Part shown: one piece after another, positions 18,048 to 26,583 of the stretch
Numbering within the stretch: position 1 is the stretch's first letter
Layout of the letters: every line of letters starts with the position of its first letter
Assembly (NCBI RefSeq): GCF_900112985.1
Contig: NZ_FONS01000001.1
Span: forward strand, 555,730 to 619,729
DNA from: Pedobacter antarcticus
GTDB lineage: Bacteria; Bacteroidota; Bacteroidia; Sphingobacteriales; Sphingobacteriaceae
DNA length: 64,000 nucleotides
Direction: 5' to 3'
Notes under the pieces: generated by a model
Told to the model about the DNA's origin: nothing
Database searches by the model: none
What the model saw: the letters and a program-made list of their open reading frames with translations, nothing else
Translations under genes and position numbers: made by a program

Positions 18048-18842
18048 TTATTTAAAAACATTGATGATAGTAAATACAGTTGCCACTAAGCCAAGACCTG
18101 TTGTGATATATCGCCAATTGGTCTGGACCTTAGGTGTTGGCTGTGCATCCAGGGGTTCGATATATACGATATCATTTTGCTGCAGATAATAGGTGGGTGA
18201 ATTAAAAATATCCCTTGACCGGATGTCATTGATCACCATTTTACGTACACCATTTTCCTCACGGATTACAGTTATTTTACCCGGAGAGGCATTTACAGTC
18301 AAGCCGCCTGCCCACGATATCGCTTCAAGAAGCGTAATTCTGGCATCAGGTACAGTTAGCACACCTATCTTGTTAATTTCCCCCATCATGTTGATTTTAA
18401 GATTTAACAATTCGACCTTGATGACTGGGTTATTAATCAATTTCTCCTTAACCAACTGGCTTTTAATCAAATTTTTAATTTCCTCCAGTGTCATTCCTTC
18501 CACTTTAAATGCACCGAGTATGGGGAATTCAATTTCACCACTATCGTCCACCAGATAACCTTGAATTTCTGTTGCTGCAGATGATCCCGCAGATATATCA
18601 CCTTGATCATTAACCTGATAAGCACCAACGCCCTGATTAAAAGGAATAGCCAGTTCGGGGGTTTTAGCGCTAACAACAATACTCAGGCGGTCACTCTTTT
18701 GAATACGTAACGGAGGAGCGGACATGGCGCGATAAGTGGTATCCGGCTCCATATCGCGGACGTATACCACTTTTTTACTCACAACACAAGAGTTTAAAAG
18801 TAGTACGAAGCCGACAAAGGGAATAAGTAGACATTTTTTCAT
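18048..18842 (-). CDS. Wza-like polysaccharide export lipoprotein
   Basis: Outer-membrane polysaccharide export protein of the Poly_export family, 264 residues. The frame extends to 18911, but the ATG at 18842 gives the lipoprotein signal LLLNSC (Cys19) and avoids overlap with the upstream gene. A PES domain (LRIQKSDRLSIVVSAKTPEL) is followed by SLBB-like repeats (GAFKVEGMTLEEIKNLIKSQ, then the GEINKIGVL region), and a hydrophobic C-terminal helix (YITTGLGLVATVFTIINVFK). It forms the outer-membrane pore and pairs with the Wzc-like kinase 5 bases downstream. Confidence 0.93.
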   Translation of the reverse strand: MKKCLLIPFVGFVLLLNSCVVSKKVVYVRDMEPDTTYRAMSAPPLRIQKSDRLSIVVSAKTPELAIPFNQGVGAYQVNDQGDISAGSSAATEIQGYLVDDSGEIEFPILGAFKVEGMTLEEIKNLIKSQLVKEKLINNPVIKVELLNLKINMMGEINKIGVLTVPDARITLLEAISWAGGLTVNASPGKITVIREENGVRKMVINDIRSRDIFNSPTYYLQQNDIVYIEPLDAQPTPKVQTNWRYITTGLGLVATVFTIINVFK

Positions 18843-18852
18843 ATAGGTGTAA

Positions 18853-19827
18853 TTAATTTTTAGTTCCCGTAACCTCCTGGTAGCCGGAATTTTGTAAACT
18901 TTGTTTATCAATTTTTAAAATTTCGCGGTAGCAAAGCAGGGCTGCCTCCCGGTCGGGAAGGCACTCCAGTTCAGCAATCATAACTCTCTGTAAAACGTGT
19001 TCCACAGTGTTACTCATTGCGGTAAAAAGCCGGTTGTTCCAACGGATTGCTGTGCAACTTGGCAGAACACAAACAAAAGCTGCCATTCCTTTTTTCTGTG
19101 TCAGCCGATTATAAAGTGACTGCTTAAGCCGTACAAATGCTTGTAAACGAACTTTGATATTTTTGTAGCAGCTAGTCTTGCCGCTCCATGGGGTACCGTA
19201 GATATAGACATGGCCATCATTTTCAAGCCGGACTGCCGGGTTGTCGTCGTTAAGTAACTGTGTCCCCTGAATATTTTCCAGCCATAGTCTGCTGTGCGTG
19301 CTTTTTCCTGTTCCGCTCTTACCTAAAAAAGCATATCCTTCTCCACTTTTAGAAATGGCAGAGGCATGTATTAGAATAGTATTATATAATAAGCATGCCT
19401 GCCCGAAAGCAACCATAACCAACCAGCTTAGTGCGTTATTTATAGCCTCTTTTCTATTTACCAGATATATGACGGAATGACTAAAGTCTTTACTACTTTT
19501 CATTTTCCAGAAACCATCGTCAAATTCACTCCAGATGGTTGTGGTGTAGCAATACTCGCTTTCATAAAAACGGAAATTATCACCCCACACCACAGACAGA
19601 TCACTTAGGAGCTTTCCATCCTCATTTTGCACTGATACGTCTTGAAAAGTTAATTCAATGGAGCATATACATTTTTCGTTTATACCATGCTCTTCTAAAA
19701 AAGGTTCAAAAGAAGGCAATATTTCTGCGCGTTTAAGCATCGCCGGAAAAACGAGTTCCAGATAAAGCCCGGCTACTTGATAAGTCGCTTTCTGTGGCAT
19801 TACATCTTGTTGAATATGATTTACCAT
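18853..19827 (-). CDS. HprK-like kinase of a PqqD-linked module
   Basis: A 324-residue protein with a HPr-kinase/PEPCK-type P-loop: ILIHASAISKSGEGYAFLGK leads into GKSGTGKST (Walker A Lys175, Ser176 of this start), followed by LLNDDNPAVR (acidic metal site) and GTPWSGK. The N-terminal half has no known domain. Such HprK-related proteins are often misnamed PEP carboxykinase. In lasso-peptide clusters similar enzymes phosphorylate the peptide, and a related set is catalogued with PqqD and nucleotidyltransferase genes near exopolysaccharide loci. The frame opens at a TTG (19842), but the ATG at 19827 is preferred. It lies 11 bases after the ABC transporter and 10 before Wza. The substrate is unknown. 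Confidence 0.83.
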   Translation of the reverse strand: MVNHIQQDVMPQKATYQVAGLYLELVFPAMLKRAEILPSFEPFLEEHGINEKCICSIELTFQDVSVQNEDGKLLSDLSVVWGDNFRFYESEYCYTTTIWSEFDDGFWKMKSSKDFSHSVIYLVNRKEAINNALSWLVMVAFGQACLLYNTILIHASAISKSGEGYAFLGKSGTGKSTHSRLWLENIQGTQLLNDDNPAVRLENDGHVYIYGTPWSGKTSCYKNIKVRLQAFVRLKQSLYNRLTQKKGMAAFVCVLPSCTAIRWNNRLFTAMSNTVEHVLQRVMIAELECLPDREAALLCYREILKIDKQSLQNSGYQEVTGTKN

Positions 19828-19838
19828 TTTCCCGCTAA

Positions 19839-21464
19839 TCAATTAATGTATATGGTTTGGCTACAGTTTTCGGCCAGATTAAAATCATGCGTAACGAATA
19901 TGCAGAGCTTATCTTCACCGGCTTTTATCAATCTTCCGGTTAAATTGCCTGCTGTTTCTTTATCTAATGCCGATGTAATCTCATCAAAGAGCCAGATATC
20001 ACAATCGCGCATCATCGCTCTTGCAATAGCAATACGTTGAGCCTGTCCTTCCGATAGTCCATGTCCTGACTCTCCCACTACCGTATCTATACCATTCGGT
20101 AAATGATACACGAATTCTGAGCATGAAAGCCATAAAGCATACTTTAACTTTTCTTCGTCTGCCTGAGGGTTCGCGATTAATAAATTTTCCCGAATAGAGC
20201 CGCTAAACAATGTATTTCCCTGAGGGACGTAGGCAAAGTTCACACGATGGCCGGCTGTCAAAACGTATTTCTGACGATAGTCTGCTAACCATATCCAGCC
20301 ATTCTCTGGCTGCAGTAATGCCAGTAGTAAACGCATTAAAGTGGTTTTACCTTTTCCACTCGAACCAATAATTGCCGCTGGTTCGCCAATCTTTACTTTT
20401 ATAGTCAACCCATCAATAACCTTTTCATCTTCATATTTGAAAGTCAGGTTATCAATATAAAGCGTACGAAGTCCACGTATTTTTTGAGGGGCTACAAATG
20501 GTTCTCTTTCTCCTGACATTAGCTCCATTATTCTTTCCAGGGAAGTTCTGAATCTGATAAAAAGCGAGAAAAAGCCACTAAGCGTCAAAATTGGTGTCTG
20601 AATTCTTCCTACTAATTGTAGAAATGCCGTCATGGTCCCGAATGAGATCTCTCCGGCACGCAGGCGATAAACACCCCAGATAAATGTCAGCAAGTATCCA
20701 ATATTGATTGTAAATTTCATGGCCAATTGGGTAAAGCTGGCGAAATTCAACTGTTCTGATTTCAGCTTGTAAATCAAATCCTGGCTATTCTCCTGTTTCT
20801 CTCTCCTGCCGGATAGTAGATCCATTGCGCGAATTACCATCCGGAACCTTAAATTTTCCTGTAAAATTCTCCAGAAATCGCTTTCTTTCTGTTTAACATC
20901 CCTGCTTAGGCGCCGCATTCTCCTGAAGTATACCTTTGAAAATAAAAAGAGAGGTGTAATGGCCAGAATCATGAAAGCGAGCATGGGATCCATACTCCAG
21001 AGAAAGGCAAAAGACGCAAGCAATCTGATCAATGTCAGCAGAAATGAAATACCTGAATACGCCACCATACTAACCACTTCATTGCAATCTGAATGAATAC
21101 GTGACTGTATATCGCCCGAGTGCCAGTCTTTTACAACTTTCCATAAAGACATCATCTGAACTTCAATCATTTGTTGCTGCAAACGCAGGCCCATCTTCAA
21201 AGTGGTACGCTCACTCAACCAACCTGAAAAACCACGGATAACTAAAGCGAACAACAAGCTGGTTGCTACGAGTATCAGCACCATTTTCATATCGGAAGCA
21301 TTTGTCTGCATTGCGATATCGACAGCTCTTTTAGACCAGAGTACAAATAGCAGGGAAAGTGCTATTGCTGCGAGCTCAAGCAAAAAATAAATGAGTAATG
21401 CTGATCTATGTCCTTTCGTTATAGACCACACCCAATTAATTTGATGTAGAGCTGTGCTATTCAT
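19839..21464 (-). CDS. ABC exporter, fused permease and ATPase
   Basis: A 541-residue half-transporter: six-helix membrane domain (about 20-305) then an ATPase domain (about 335-541) with Walker A IGSSGKGKT (366-374), Q-loop VPQG, signature LSEGQ (470-474, Glu in place of the usual second Gly), Walker B IWLFDE and switch His526. It is the size and type of peptide or lipid exporters of the MsbA/LapB-like and lasso McjD-like class, without a C39 peptidase domain. It lies between the nucleotidyltransferase (3-base gap) and the HprK-like kinase, so it is most likely the exporter for whatever this module makes, not part of the Wzx/Wzy polysaccharide path. Confidence 0.87.
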   Translation of the reverse strand: MNSTALHQINWVWSITKGHRSALLIYFLLELAAIALSLLFVLWSKRAVDIAMQTNASDMKMVLILVATSLLFALVIRGFSGWLSERTTLKMGLRLQQQMIEVQMMSLWKVVKDWHSGDIQSRIHSDCNEVVSMVAYSGISFLLTLIRLLASFAFLWSMDPMLAFMILAITPLFLFSKVYFRRMRRLSRDVKQKESDFWRILQENLRFRMVIRAMDLLSGRREKQENSQDLIYKLKSEQLNFASFTQLAMKFTINIGYLLTFIWGVYRLRAGEISFGTMTAFLQLVGRIQTPILTLSGFFSLFIRFRTSLERIMELMSGEREPFVAPQKIRGLRTLYIDNLTFKYEDEKVIDGLTIKVKIGEPAAIIGSSGKGKTTLMRLLLALLQPENGWIWLADYRQKYVLTAGHRVNFAYVPQGNTLFSGSIRENLLIANPQADEEKLKYALWLSCSEFVYHLPNGIDTVVGESGHGLSEGQAQRIAIARAMMRDCDIWLFDEITSALDKETAGNLTGRLIKAGEDKLCIFVTHDFNLAENCSQTIYIN

Positions 21465-21467
21465 TGG

Positions 21468-22565
21468 TTATTTTACTGCTAATTTTGAGTAAAATTGCAC
21501 CAGTGGAAAGCTAACTGCTTCCATTGGTGCAAACTTAAAGTATCTTCTCATATTCGACCATAGCCGGCGGGTCACATGGCTTCTCACTAAACCAGCATTT
21601 TCAGTTTGTCCTTCAAACCGGGGATGAAAAAAGCCGAAGTTCCCCGACATGAGAATTTCATCCATCATCCAATCTGCATCGCTCGCATCGGGAAGTTCAA
21701 AAGGTAAAGACGCCGATGGTAATCCCATAAACTTGACCAAAACGGTATGTAACAGATGTATCCATTTTAGAATTCCCAATGTTTGATAAATCTGCTTAAG
21801 CTCCTGCCCATCTAACTTCATTTGATAAGTATGATATACTCTCGCTGAATCGCATAACTGCCTCAATCCAACTCCAAACGATAACAGATGCTTCAGAATA
21901 TGAACATTTACTTGTAAAACCATAAGTATAGGTGCCGGCAAAAGTAAAGTGTGTCCCTGAAACTCACTTTTCAGTCTTTCGTTATAAAACTGTTTCTGCA
22001 AACGATCCAGATAAGTGAAGCAGAAAGGATTATGAATATCAAACATTCGTGTATGATGTTCCGTGAGAATTCCGCGCCATACGTATTCAGTGCTGAATCC
22101 AGCTGTACCGGAGCTCTTAATTCCCCGCTGTTTAAGTATTCTATTTGCTTTCTGGTATTGATTTTTCTGTTCAAAATACCAATCTATGTCTCCACAAACT
22201 CGATGTTCTGGAACAGCATAACAAGCGGCAACACCCTGCCCCTTAAGTAATACTGGATATAAACCCTGGCCATTAAAAAAGTTCAGCTCTTCTTCTATAC
22301 AGACATTCATCTGCATATTACGCCGCTCAATCTGATCAATCTTTACAGCCCATTTCAACATCAGCTCACGCGGAGGCAACATATCGAAAGGTAACCGCTG
22401 AACACCGTCAAATACAATACCTTCTATAGTATGTTGCCTGGCAAAATTATATAGCTGAACCCATTGCTCACCGGATAAAGGAAATGATATAATATTCTCA
22501 TTCTCACCCCAAAGTCCTGATCGCAATAGCGATAGTAATGCCCTGTGAATTTTGTTATCCGGCAT
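21468..22565 (-). CDS. Nucleotidyltransferase-fold protein (NTP_transf_5-like)
   Basis: A 365-residue protein with the Pol-beta-type nucleotidyltransferase core: PVLLKGQGVAACYAVPEHR followed by VCGDIDWYFE (Asp126, Asp128 as metal ligands). This matches the uncharacterised nucleotidyltransferase family found with PqqD and HprK-like genes and in some lasso-peptide clusters. The C-terminal part is helical. It overlaps the PqqD gene by 11 bases, which implies translational coupling. It probably transfers a nucleotide or phosphate group to the product of the module; this is inference from the fold and context. Confidence 0.82.
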   Translation of the reverse strand: MPDNKIHRALLSLLRSGLWGENENIISFPLSGEQWVQLYNFARQHTIEGIVFDGVQRLPFDMLPPRELMLKWAVKIDQIERRNMQMNVCIEEELNFFNGQGLYPVLLKGQGVAACYAVPEHRVCGDIDWYFEQKNQYQKANRILKQRGIKSSGTAGFSTEYVWRGILTEHHTRMFDIHNPFCFTYLDRLQKQFYNERLKSEFQGHTLLLPAPILMVLQVNVHILKHLLSFGVGLRQLCDSARVYHTYQMKLDGQELKQIYQTLGILKWIHLLHTVLVKFMGLPSASLPFELPDASDADWMMDEILMSGNFGFFHPRFEGQTENAGLVRSHVTRRLWSNMRRYFKFAPMEAVSFPLVQFYSKLAVK

Positions 22566-22839
22566 TAGCTAATTTGTCCAGCAATCCATTCTTTTCTAAA
22601 ACCTCAACTAACTTGCGAATATCCTCTTCGGCCTGATTATATGGCAAATCGTGGCGTTCCACCAACAAATCCACCATAGTGCTACTGGTGAACTCACGTC
22701 CTGCCAATTTCTCCCATAACCAAGCTGCAGAATCATTCAGCGTAAAAACCTTCGACATATCTACCATATCTTGCCCAGGGTCGACAATAATATGATCATC
22801 TCCTATATGCCTCAACACCAAATCTTCTCTTATTTTCAT
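22555..22839 (-). CDS. PqqD-family peptide chaperone (RiPP recognition element)
   Basis: A 94-residue stand-alone PqqD-like protein. The fold signature is present: strand-rich N-terminus (LVLRHIGDDHIIVDPG), then VFTLNDSAAWLWEKL and the helical tail EEDIRKLVEVLEKNGLLDK. PqqD domains bind the leader part of a precursor peptide and present it to modifying enzymes. The gene overlaps the nucleotidyltransferase and follows the S24/S26 peptidase by 25 bases. Its presence is the strongest hint that this part of the locus handles a ribosomal peptide, yet no clear precursor is adjacent. Confidence 0.88.
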   Translation of the reverse strand: MKIREDLVLRHIGDDHIIVDPGQDMVDMSKVFTLNDSAAWLWEKLAGREFTSSTMVDLLVERHDLPYNQAEEDIRKLVEVLEKNGLLDKLANAG

Positions 22840-22864
22840 AAAGCCGTTAATTACAACACAATTT

Positions 22865-23302
22865 TCAGAACAATTTCCTCGCTACTCTTCGGACAGGGCG
22901 AATCAAGTACCAAATCTGCCCGAGATAGCGCCACTTTCTCTGATTTAATTTAACTTCGGTCTCACCACGATAGACGGTGTGGGCAATTGCCACCACATCA
23001 TCGTAATTGACGACTTCATGCGCTGCAACGTTCCCGTCACCTGCCAGGTAGATTTTTGTACTATCGTATTTCACCACACGATGAAGTATCATCTCGCCTT
23101 TTACGTTTGCTAATACAATTATACCTTTGGTTAACTCACTTACGTGAAAAGATTTAAGCGATACCCTGTTGCCATCTTTTAAGAAAGGCAGCATACTAGT
23201 CCCTTTGACCGGTATGGTTACATATTTGCCTTGCTTTATGTAGCCAAGTACCTGCTCAAAAAGAAGTTTATTGGGTATCGTAATTCTATCTTTGTATAGC
23301 AA
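22865..23302 (-). CDS. S24/S26 signal-peptidase-like protease
   Basis: A 145-residue protein with signal-peptidase/LexA protease motifs: VKGTSMLPFL (nucleophile Ser36), GEMILHRVV (His74 where bacterial signal peptidase I has Lys) and LAGDGN (C-terminal box). The Ser-His pair is the arrangement of SipW/ER-type signal peptidases. No membrane helix is visible, so it may be cytoplasmic. The start is TTG at 23302: an in-frame stop lies six codons upstream and no ATG is suitable. It heads the PqqD module and could be the leader peptidase that the module otherwise lacks. Confidence 0.82.
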   Translation of the reverse strand: MLYKDRITIPNKLLFEQVLGYIKQGKYVTIPVKGTSMLPFLKDGNRVSLKSFHVSELTKGIIVLANVKGEMILHRVVKYDSTKIYLAGDGNVAAHEVVNYDDVVAIAHTVYRGETEVKLNQRKWRYLGQIWYLIRPVRRVARKLF

Positions 23303-23375
23303 TAATGTCTTCCACCGTTAAATTCTGTTCAAAATATGAAATAGAAGGAAATATACCTCTGTTCATTTTGTGCAT
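23286..23375 (-). CDS. Possible 29-residue peptide upstream of the S24/S26 gene
   Basis: The gap between the glycosyltransferase and the S24/S26 gene holds an ATG-started frame of 29 codons plus TAG. Its stop lies inside the first codons of the S24/S26 gene (17-base overlap), so it would be translationally coupled. The peptide starts MHKMNRGIFPSISYF and ends TVEDIIAIQR. It could be a leader peptide or a precursor for the PqqD module, or pure chance. There is no Cys, Gly-rich core or other diagnostic pattern. Confidence 0.22.
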   Translation of the reverse strand: MHKMNRGIFPSISYFEQNLTVEDIIAIQR

Positions 23376-23394
23376 TTATACGGCCCGATATTTC

Positions 23395-24516
23395 TCAGAG
23401 ATTTGAGCGGAGTTTATGATATAGATTCAGACATTTATCGACCATTTTTTCGAGGGTGAAAAATGTCTGATAACGTTGTAAACTTCCAGCTGACAGCTGG
23501 TCATATTTTTCTTTTTCTTGCAAAATACTGTTAATTGCATTGGCTAGCGCCTCTGGATTTTCGAGCTCAACAACCAGACCGGATTCTCCGTCTGCATTTA
23601 CCCAGCTCACGCCTGACCCGGGAATATGCGTGGATACGATTGGTTTTGAGCAAGACATTGCTTCGATCTGTACAATTGCGAAAGCTTCAGTTTTCAAAAT
23701 CGAGCTCAGGCAGAAAATATCACATGCACCATAATAAGCAGGAAGATCTTCGTCGGAAATAAATCCTATAAGCTCGACGCGGTCCTTTACATTTAGCTCC
23801 AGAATTAACTGTTGCAATGCGTCATAAAGTGGCCCCTTACCTCCGATAACGATCTGATAGTTTTCATTGAGATACTGTGCTGCACGAATCAGATATTCAT
23901 AACCCTTATATTCTACCAATCTTCCCAGCGAGAAAATCAATTTCTTTTCCCCGTACTTTTGACGAATTTTTTCGACTTGTGCAATTTCTGGTGTGATGGA
24001 CTCTATTCCAATAGGAATATGATCTACCTTATACTGTACCTTACTTAGGAAAGGTGATTCATTTACGTACACCGGTGTGGTACCTACTATCAGATCTGCT
24101 CTTTCAATCACCCAATCCTGCAATGGTCTATATAGCTTCAATAACATTCTTTGTTTGAGAATATCACTATGCCAATGTAAAACAACCTTGCCTTTATAAC
24201 CTGAAAGAAAAAGGGCCAGGGTTGCCATAGGGTCAGGATGATGAATATGAATAATATCATAATCGCCAGCTATCTGACGAAGTTTCAGGATCATTTTAGG
24301 AGCGATCATCGTCGCTGCGAATTTAATCTGTGTCGGTATCGCTATTACTTTAGCAAATGAGTTTACCGACAAAATGCCCCCCGGATGATCTTCTGTAGTT
24401 GCACAAAGCATATCACAGTGGATATTCCGGGCAGATAGACCGAGCATCAGATCGTACATAACCTTTTCTACTCCCCCGCGTATAGGGTAAAATTTACCGA
24501 CTTGAAGTATTTTCAT
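23395..24516 (-). CDS. Glycosyltransferase, GT4 family
   Basis: A 373-residue GT-B glycosyltransferase. The N-terminal acceptor domain starts MKILQVGKFYPIRGGVEKVM. The C-terminal nucleotide-sugar domain carries FSLGRLVEYKGYEYLIRAA and the EX7E motif in LKTEAFAIVQIEAMSCSKP. It is a retaining enzyme adding a sugar to the growing lipid-linked repeat unit in the cytoplasm. Its start overlaps the end of the upstream acyltransferase by 23 bases. The donor and acceptor cannot be deduced. Confidence 0.92.
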   Translation of the reverse strand: MKILQVGKFYPIRGGVEKVMYDLMLGLSARNIHCDMLCATTEDHPGGILSVNSFAKVIAIPTQIKFAATMIAPKMILKLRQIAGDYDIIHIHHPDPMATLALFLSGYKGKVVLHWHSDILKQRMLLKLYRPLQDWVIERADLIVGTTPVYVNESPFLSKVQYKVDHIPIGIESITPEIAQVEKIRQKYGEKKLIFSLGRLVEYKGYEYLIRAAQYLNENYQIVIGGKGPLYDALQQLILELNVKDRVELIGFISDEDLPAYYGACDIFCLSSILKTEAFAIVQIEAMSCSKPIVSTHIPGSGVSWVNADGESGLVVELENPEALANAINSILQEKEKYDQLSAGSLQRYQTFFTLEKMVDKCLNLYHKLRSNL

Positions 24517-25441
24517 GAAGACTTTTCTTTTTATTTAACGAGATATTTAATAGATAAGAAGTGACAATGGTTAATGAAAAGACCGCCAACACGTAAAGAA
24601 TATTGGATATAATAAAAATATGGTTGCCTCTTAACAAAACAATCCAAACCCCGTGGAATAGATATATTTCGTAAGATATATTCCCCAGGAAACTTATGAA
24701 CCTGGGTTTAGGCATCTCTACACAATTAAATAATAGAATTGTAATTACAGGTATAAATGCATAAACAAAAATATATAACCATTCATTCTTAGTTAAAATC
24801 AAACAAACACATAACACTGAAAGAGCTATAATGCCTGATATCCTATATATACCCGTCAATATTCCAGTTAATGCCTTTTGATAAAATTTGTAAATTATTC
24901 CCATCGGAAAGCCTAATACAGAGACCCACCATGCTCTATCATAGTCTAAAATATTTTTAATGGTCAGAATATAAAGGACAGTTAGCAGTAGAAGACAAAT
25001 GATTTTCCAATTAATATCCAGATTTGCCGATCTAAAGACACAATAGAAAAATGTGTAGAATACGACTATAGTAAAAACAAACCATGAATAAGGCAAAGGT
25101 GTAATTCCTTCCGAGATCAAATCAGTTAGCATACCTGAGTTAAAACTGTTTTGATCAAAATAGTTCATAAGCAAGTAAAGAAATGTAACTATTAGGAACG
25201 GATTGACGATATGCCAGATCCTTTTTCTCCAAAAACCATTTAAATAGATTATTCCTTTCTGAATATAAGATGACATTAGGCCATATCCAGATAAAAAGAA
25301 AAAAATAGATACTGCAGGCGCACCTACATGCTTAAAAATATTAAAGTACGGCACTTCTACTCCGTATTGAAGATGATGTAATACGATTAAAATGCTTAGC
25401 GCACCTTTTAATATCTTTGAAGATTGAATATCTAATTCCAT
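24494..25441 (-). CDS. Acyltransferase 3 family membrane protein
   Basis: A 315-residue multi-pass membrane protein. The start KILKGALSILIVLHHLQYG carries the conserved His pair region of acyltransferase-3 (OafA/WecH type), followed by VSIFFFLSGYGLMSSY. About ten hydrophobic helices follow. Members put O-acetyl, succinyl or similar groups on polysaccharides. It overlaps the downstream GT4 gene by 23 bases. A second member of the family lies in the same locus (29990-31087), so the product probably carries more than one acyl decoration. Confidence 0.88.
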   Translation of the reverse strand: MELDIQSSKILKGALSILIVLHHLQYGVEVPYFNIFKHVGAPAVSIFFFLSGYGLMSSYIQKGIIYLNGFWRKRIWHIVNPFLIVTFLYLLMNYFDQNSFNSGMLTDLISEGITPLPYSWFVFTIVVFYTFFYCVFRSANLDINWKIICLLLLTVLYILTIKNILDYDRAWWVSVLGFPMGIIYKFYQKALTGILTGIYRISGIIALSVLCVCLILTKNEWLYIFVYAFIPVITILLFNCVEMPKPRFISFLGNISYEIYLFHGVWIVLLRGNHIFIISNILYVLAVFSLTIVTSYLLNISLNKKKSLHENTSSR

Positions 25442-25458
25442 GTCAGAATAATAAGTAC

Positions 25459-26583
25459 CTAACTAAATAATAAAGTCTTAAACATTTCTTCCCATGAGCT
25501 AACCGCATGAGGAGTTTTGACTTTTTCTTGTACTTTTTCCAGGCCTTTAGAATCACCGCGAATTAGACTCATCATTAATTTCGCCAGTTCCTGAGGATTA
25601 TTCGGGTCAAAAAAGGCTACGTGATTGCACCCGGCGGCCGTCTCATATGCATAAGGAAGATCAGCGAGTAACATTGGCTTATCAAACGCACCAAATTCTG
25701 TTATAGGCAAACCCCAAGTTTCTACTTTCGAGGGAAATACCAGGCAATGACTTTTAGCATAAAAACCAAATAGCGTTTCTCGCGTCATAAAACCGGCAAA
25801 ATTTAAGCTGGAAAGATGCCCCCATTTTTTATATAACCAGTGTGCGTAGGCATTTTCTTCGCCTTTTACGGTAATACTTACTTTAAAACCTAGTACACCA
25901 AGATCTTGAAGTATTTCTGTCGCTTCCGTCAGACATTCAAAATTCTTGTGACTGTTCGGCGAGGCTGCATATACAAAATTATAATTTTCCTCTCCAGCGG
26001 AGAGATCTAAAATATTATCTTCGGAGGGTCTGTCCGGTGATGCAACAATTATTTGCTTGGAATGCAAGTAAAACATCTGTAGAAATGCTTCCCTAATCCA
26101 TTCCTGCTGTACAACAACATGAGTGTTTTTAGTTATGTTTTTTTTATAAATGAACTTAGAAAATATTGCAAGTAAAACAATTTTAGGTGTAAAAAACCAT
26201 TCTCTCCACTTCCATTTATAGAAAGGGAAAGGATTGTGGCAATATACCGCCCTTCTTTCTGCGACAACATTGGGAGTAGTATCATGTAAGGACAACCAGA
26301 GGCTGACCGGGCCAAGTTTTTTAGACATTCTCTTTGCCGAGACGTACTCAAACCACAATCTATTCACCCATAATTTTTTGGGCCAAGGAATTTCAACATA
26401 TTCAATGTTAGGATAATCTGCGAGCTCTCTTTTGAATACCAGCGCGACGACACGGTAGTTCTCTTTAGTGGCGAGTATCGAAAGATAAGCGAGGCATTCC
26501 CGCAAAATAGTTAGTGTTCCTCCTTCAATAAGGTTGACAGCTGACACGACAATTGTTGTATGAGGTTCTTGGGTCTTTAGCAT
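25459..26583 (-). CDS. Glycosyltransferase, GT4-like
   Basis: A 374-residue glycosyltransferase with the two-domain GT-B outline. N-terminal TTIVVSAVNLIEGGTLTILR is typical of a GT4 subgroup in Bacteroidota capsule loci. The C-terminal domain has YAASPNSHKNFECLTEATEI and the acidic motif VETWGLPITEFGAFDKP. It overlaps the upstream GT4 gene by 7 bases, so the two are translationally coupled. Sugar specificity is unknown. Confidence 0.87.
   Translation of the reverse strand: MLKTQEPHTTIVVSAVNLIEGGTLTILRECLAYLSILATKENYRVVALVFKRELADYPNIEYVEIPWPKKLWVNRLWFEYVSAKRMSKKLGPVSLWLSLHDTTPNVVAERRAVYCHNPFPFYKWKWREWFFTPKIVLLAIFSKFIYKKNITKNTHVVVQQEWIREAFLQMFYLHSKQIIVASPDRPSEDNILDLSAGEENYNFVYAASPNSHKNFECLTEATEILQDLGVLGFKVSITVKGEENAYAHWLYKKWGHLSSLNFAGFMTRETLFGFYAKSHCLVFPSKVETWGLPITEFGAFDKPMLLADLPYAYETAAGCNHVAFFDPNNPQELAKLMMSLIRGDSKGLEKVQEKVKTPHAVSSWEEMFKTLLFS

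Noticed and set aside
19839..21464. ABC transporter as the exporter of the polysaccharide (ABC-dependent pathway)
   Set aside because: The locus has a Wzx-like flippase, a Wzy-like polymerase and a Wzc-like kinase, and the ABC protein is a fused exporter of the peptide/lipid type, not the two-gene Wzm/Wzt type.
18853..23302. Full lasso-peptide biosynthetic cluster
   Set aside because: No asparagine-synthetase-like cyclase, no transglutaminase-like leader peptidase and no recognisable precursor are present in the window. Only the tailoring/export-like part is seen.
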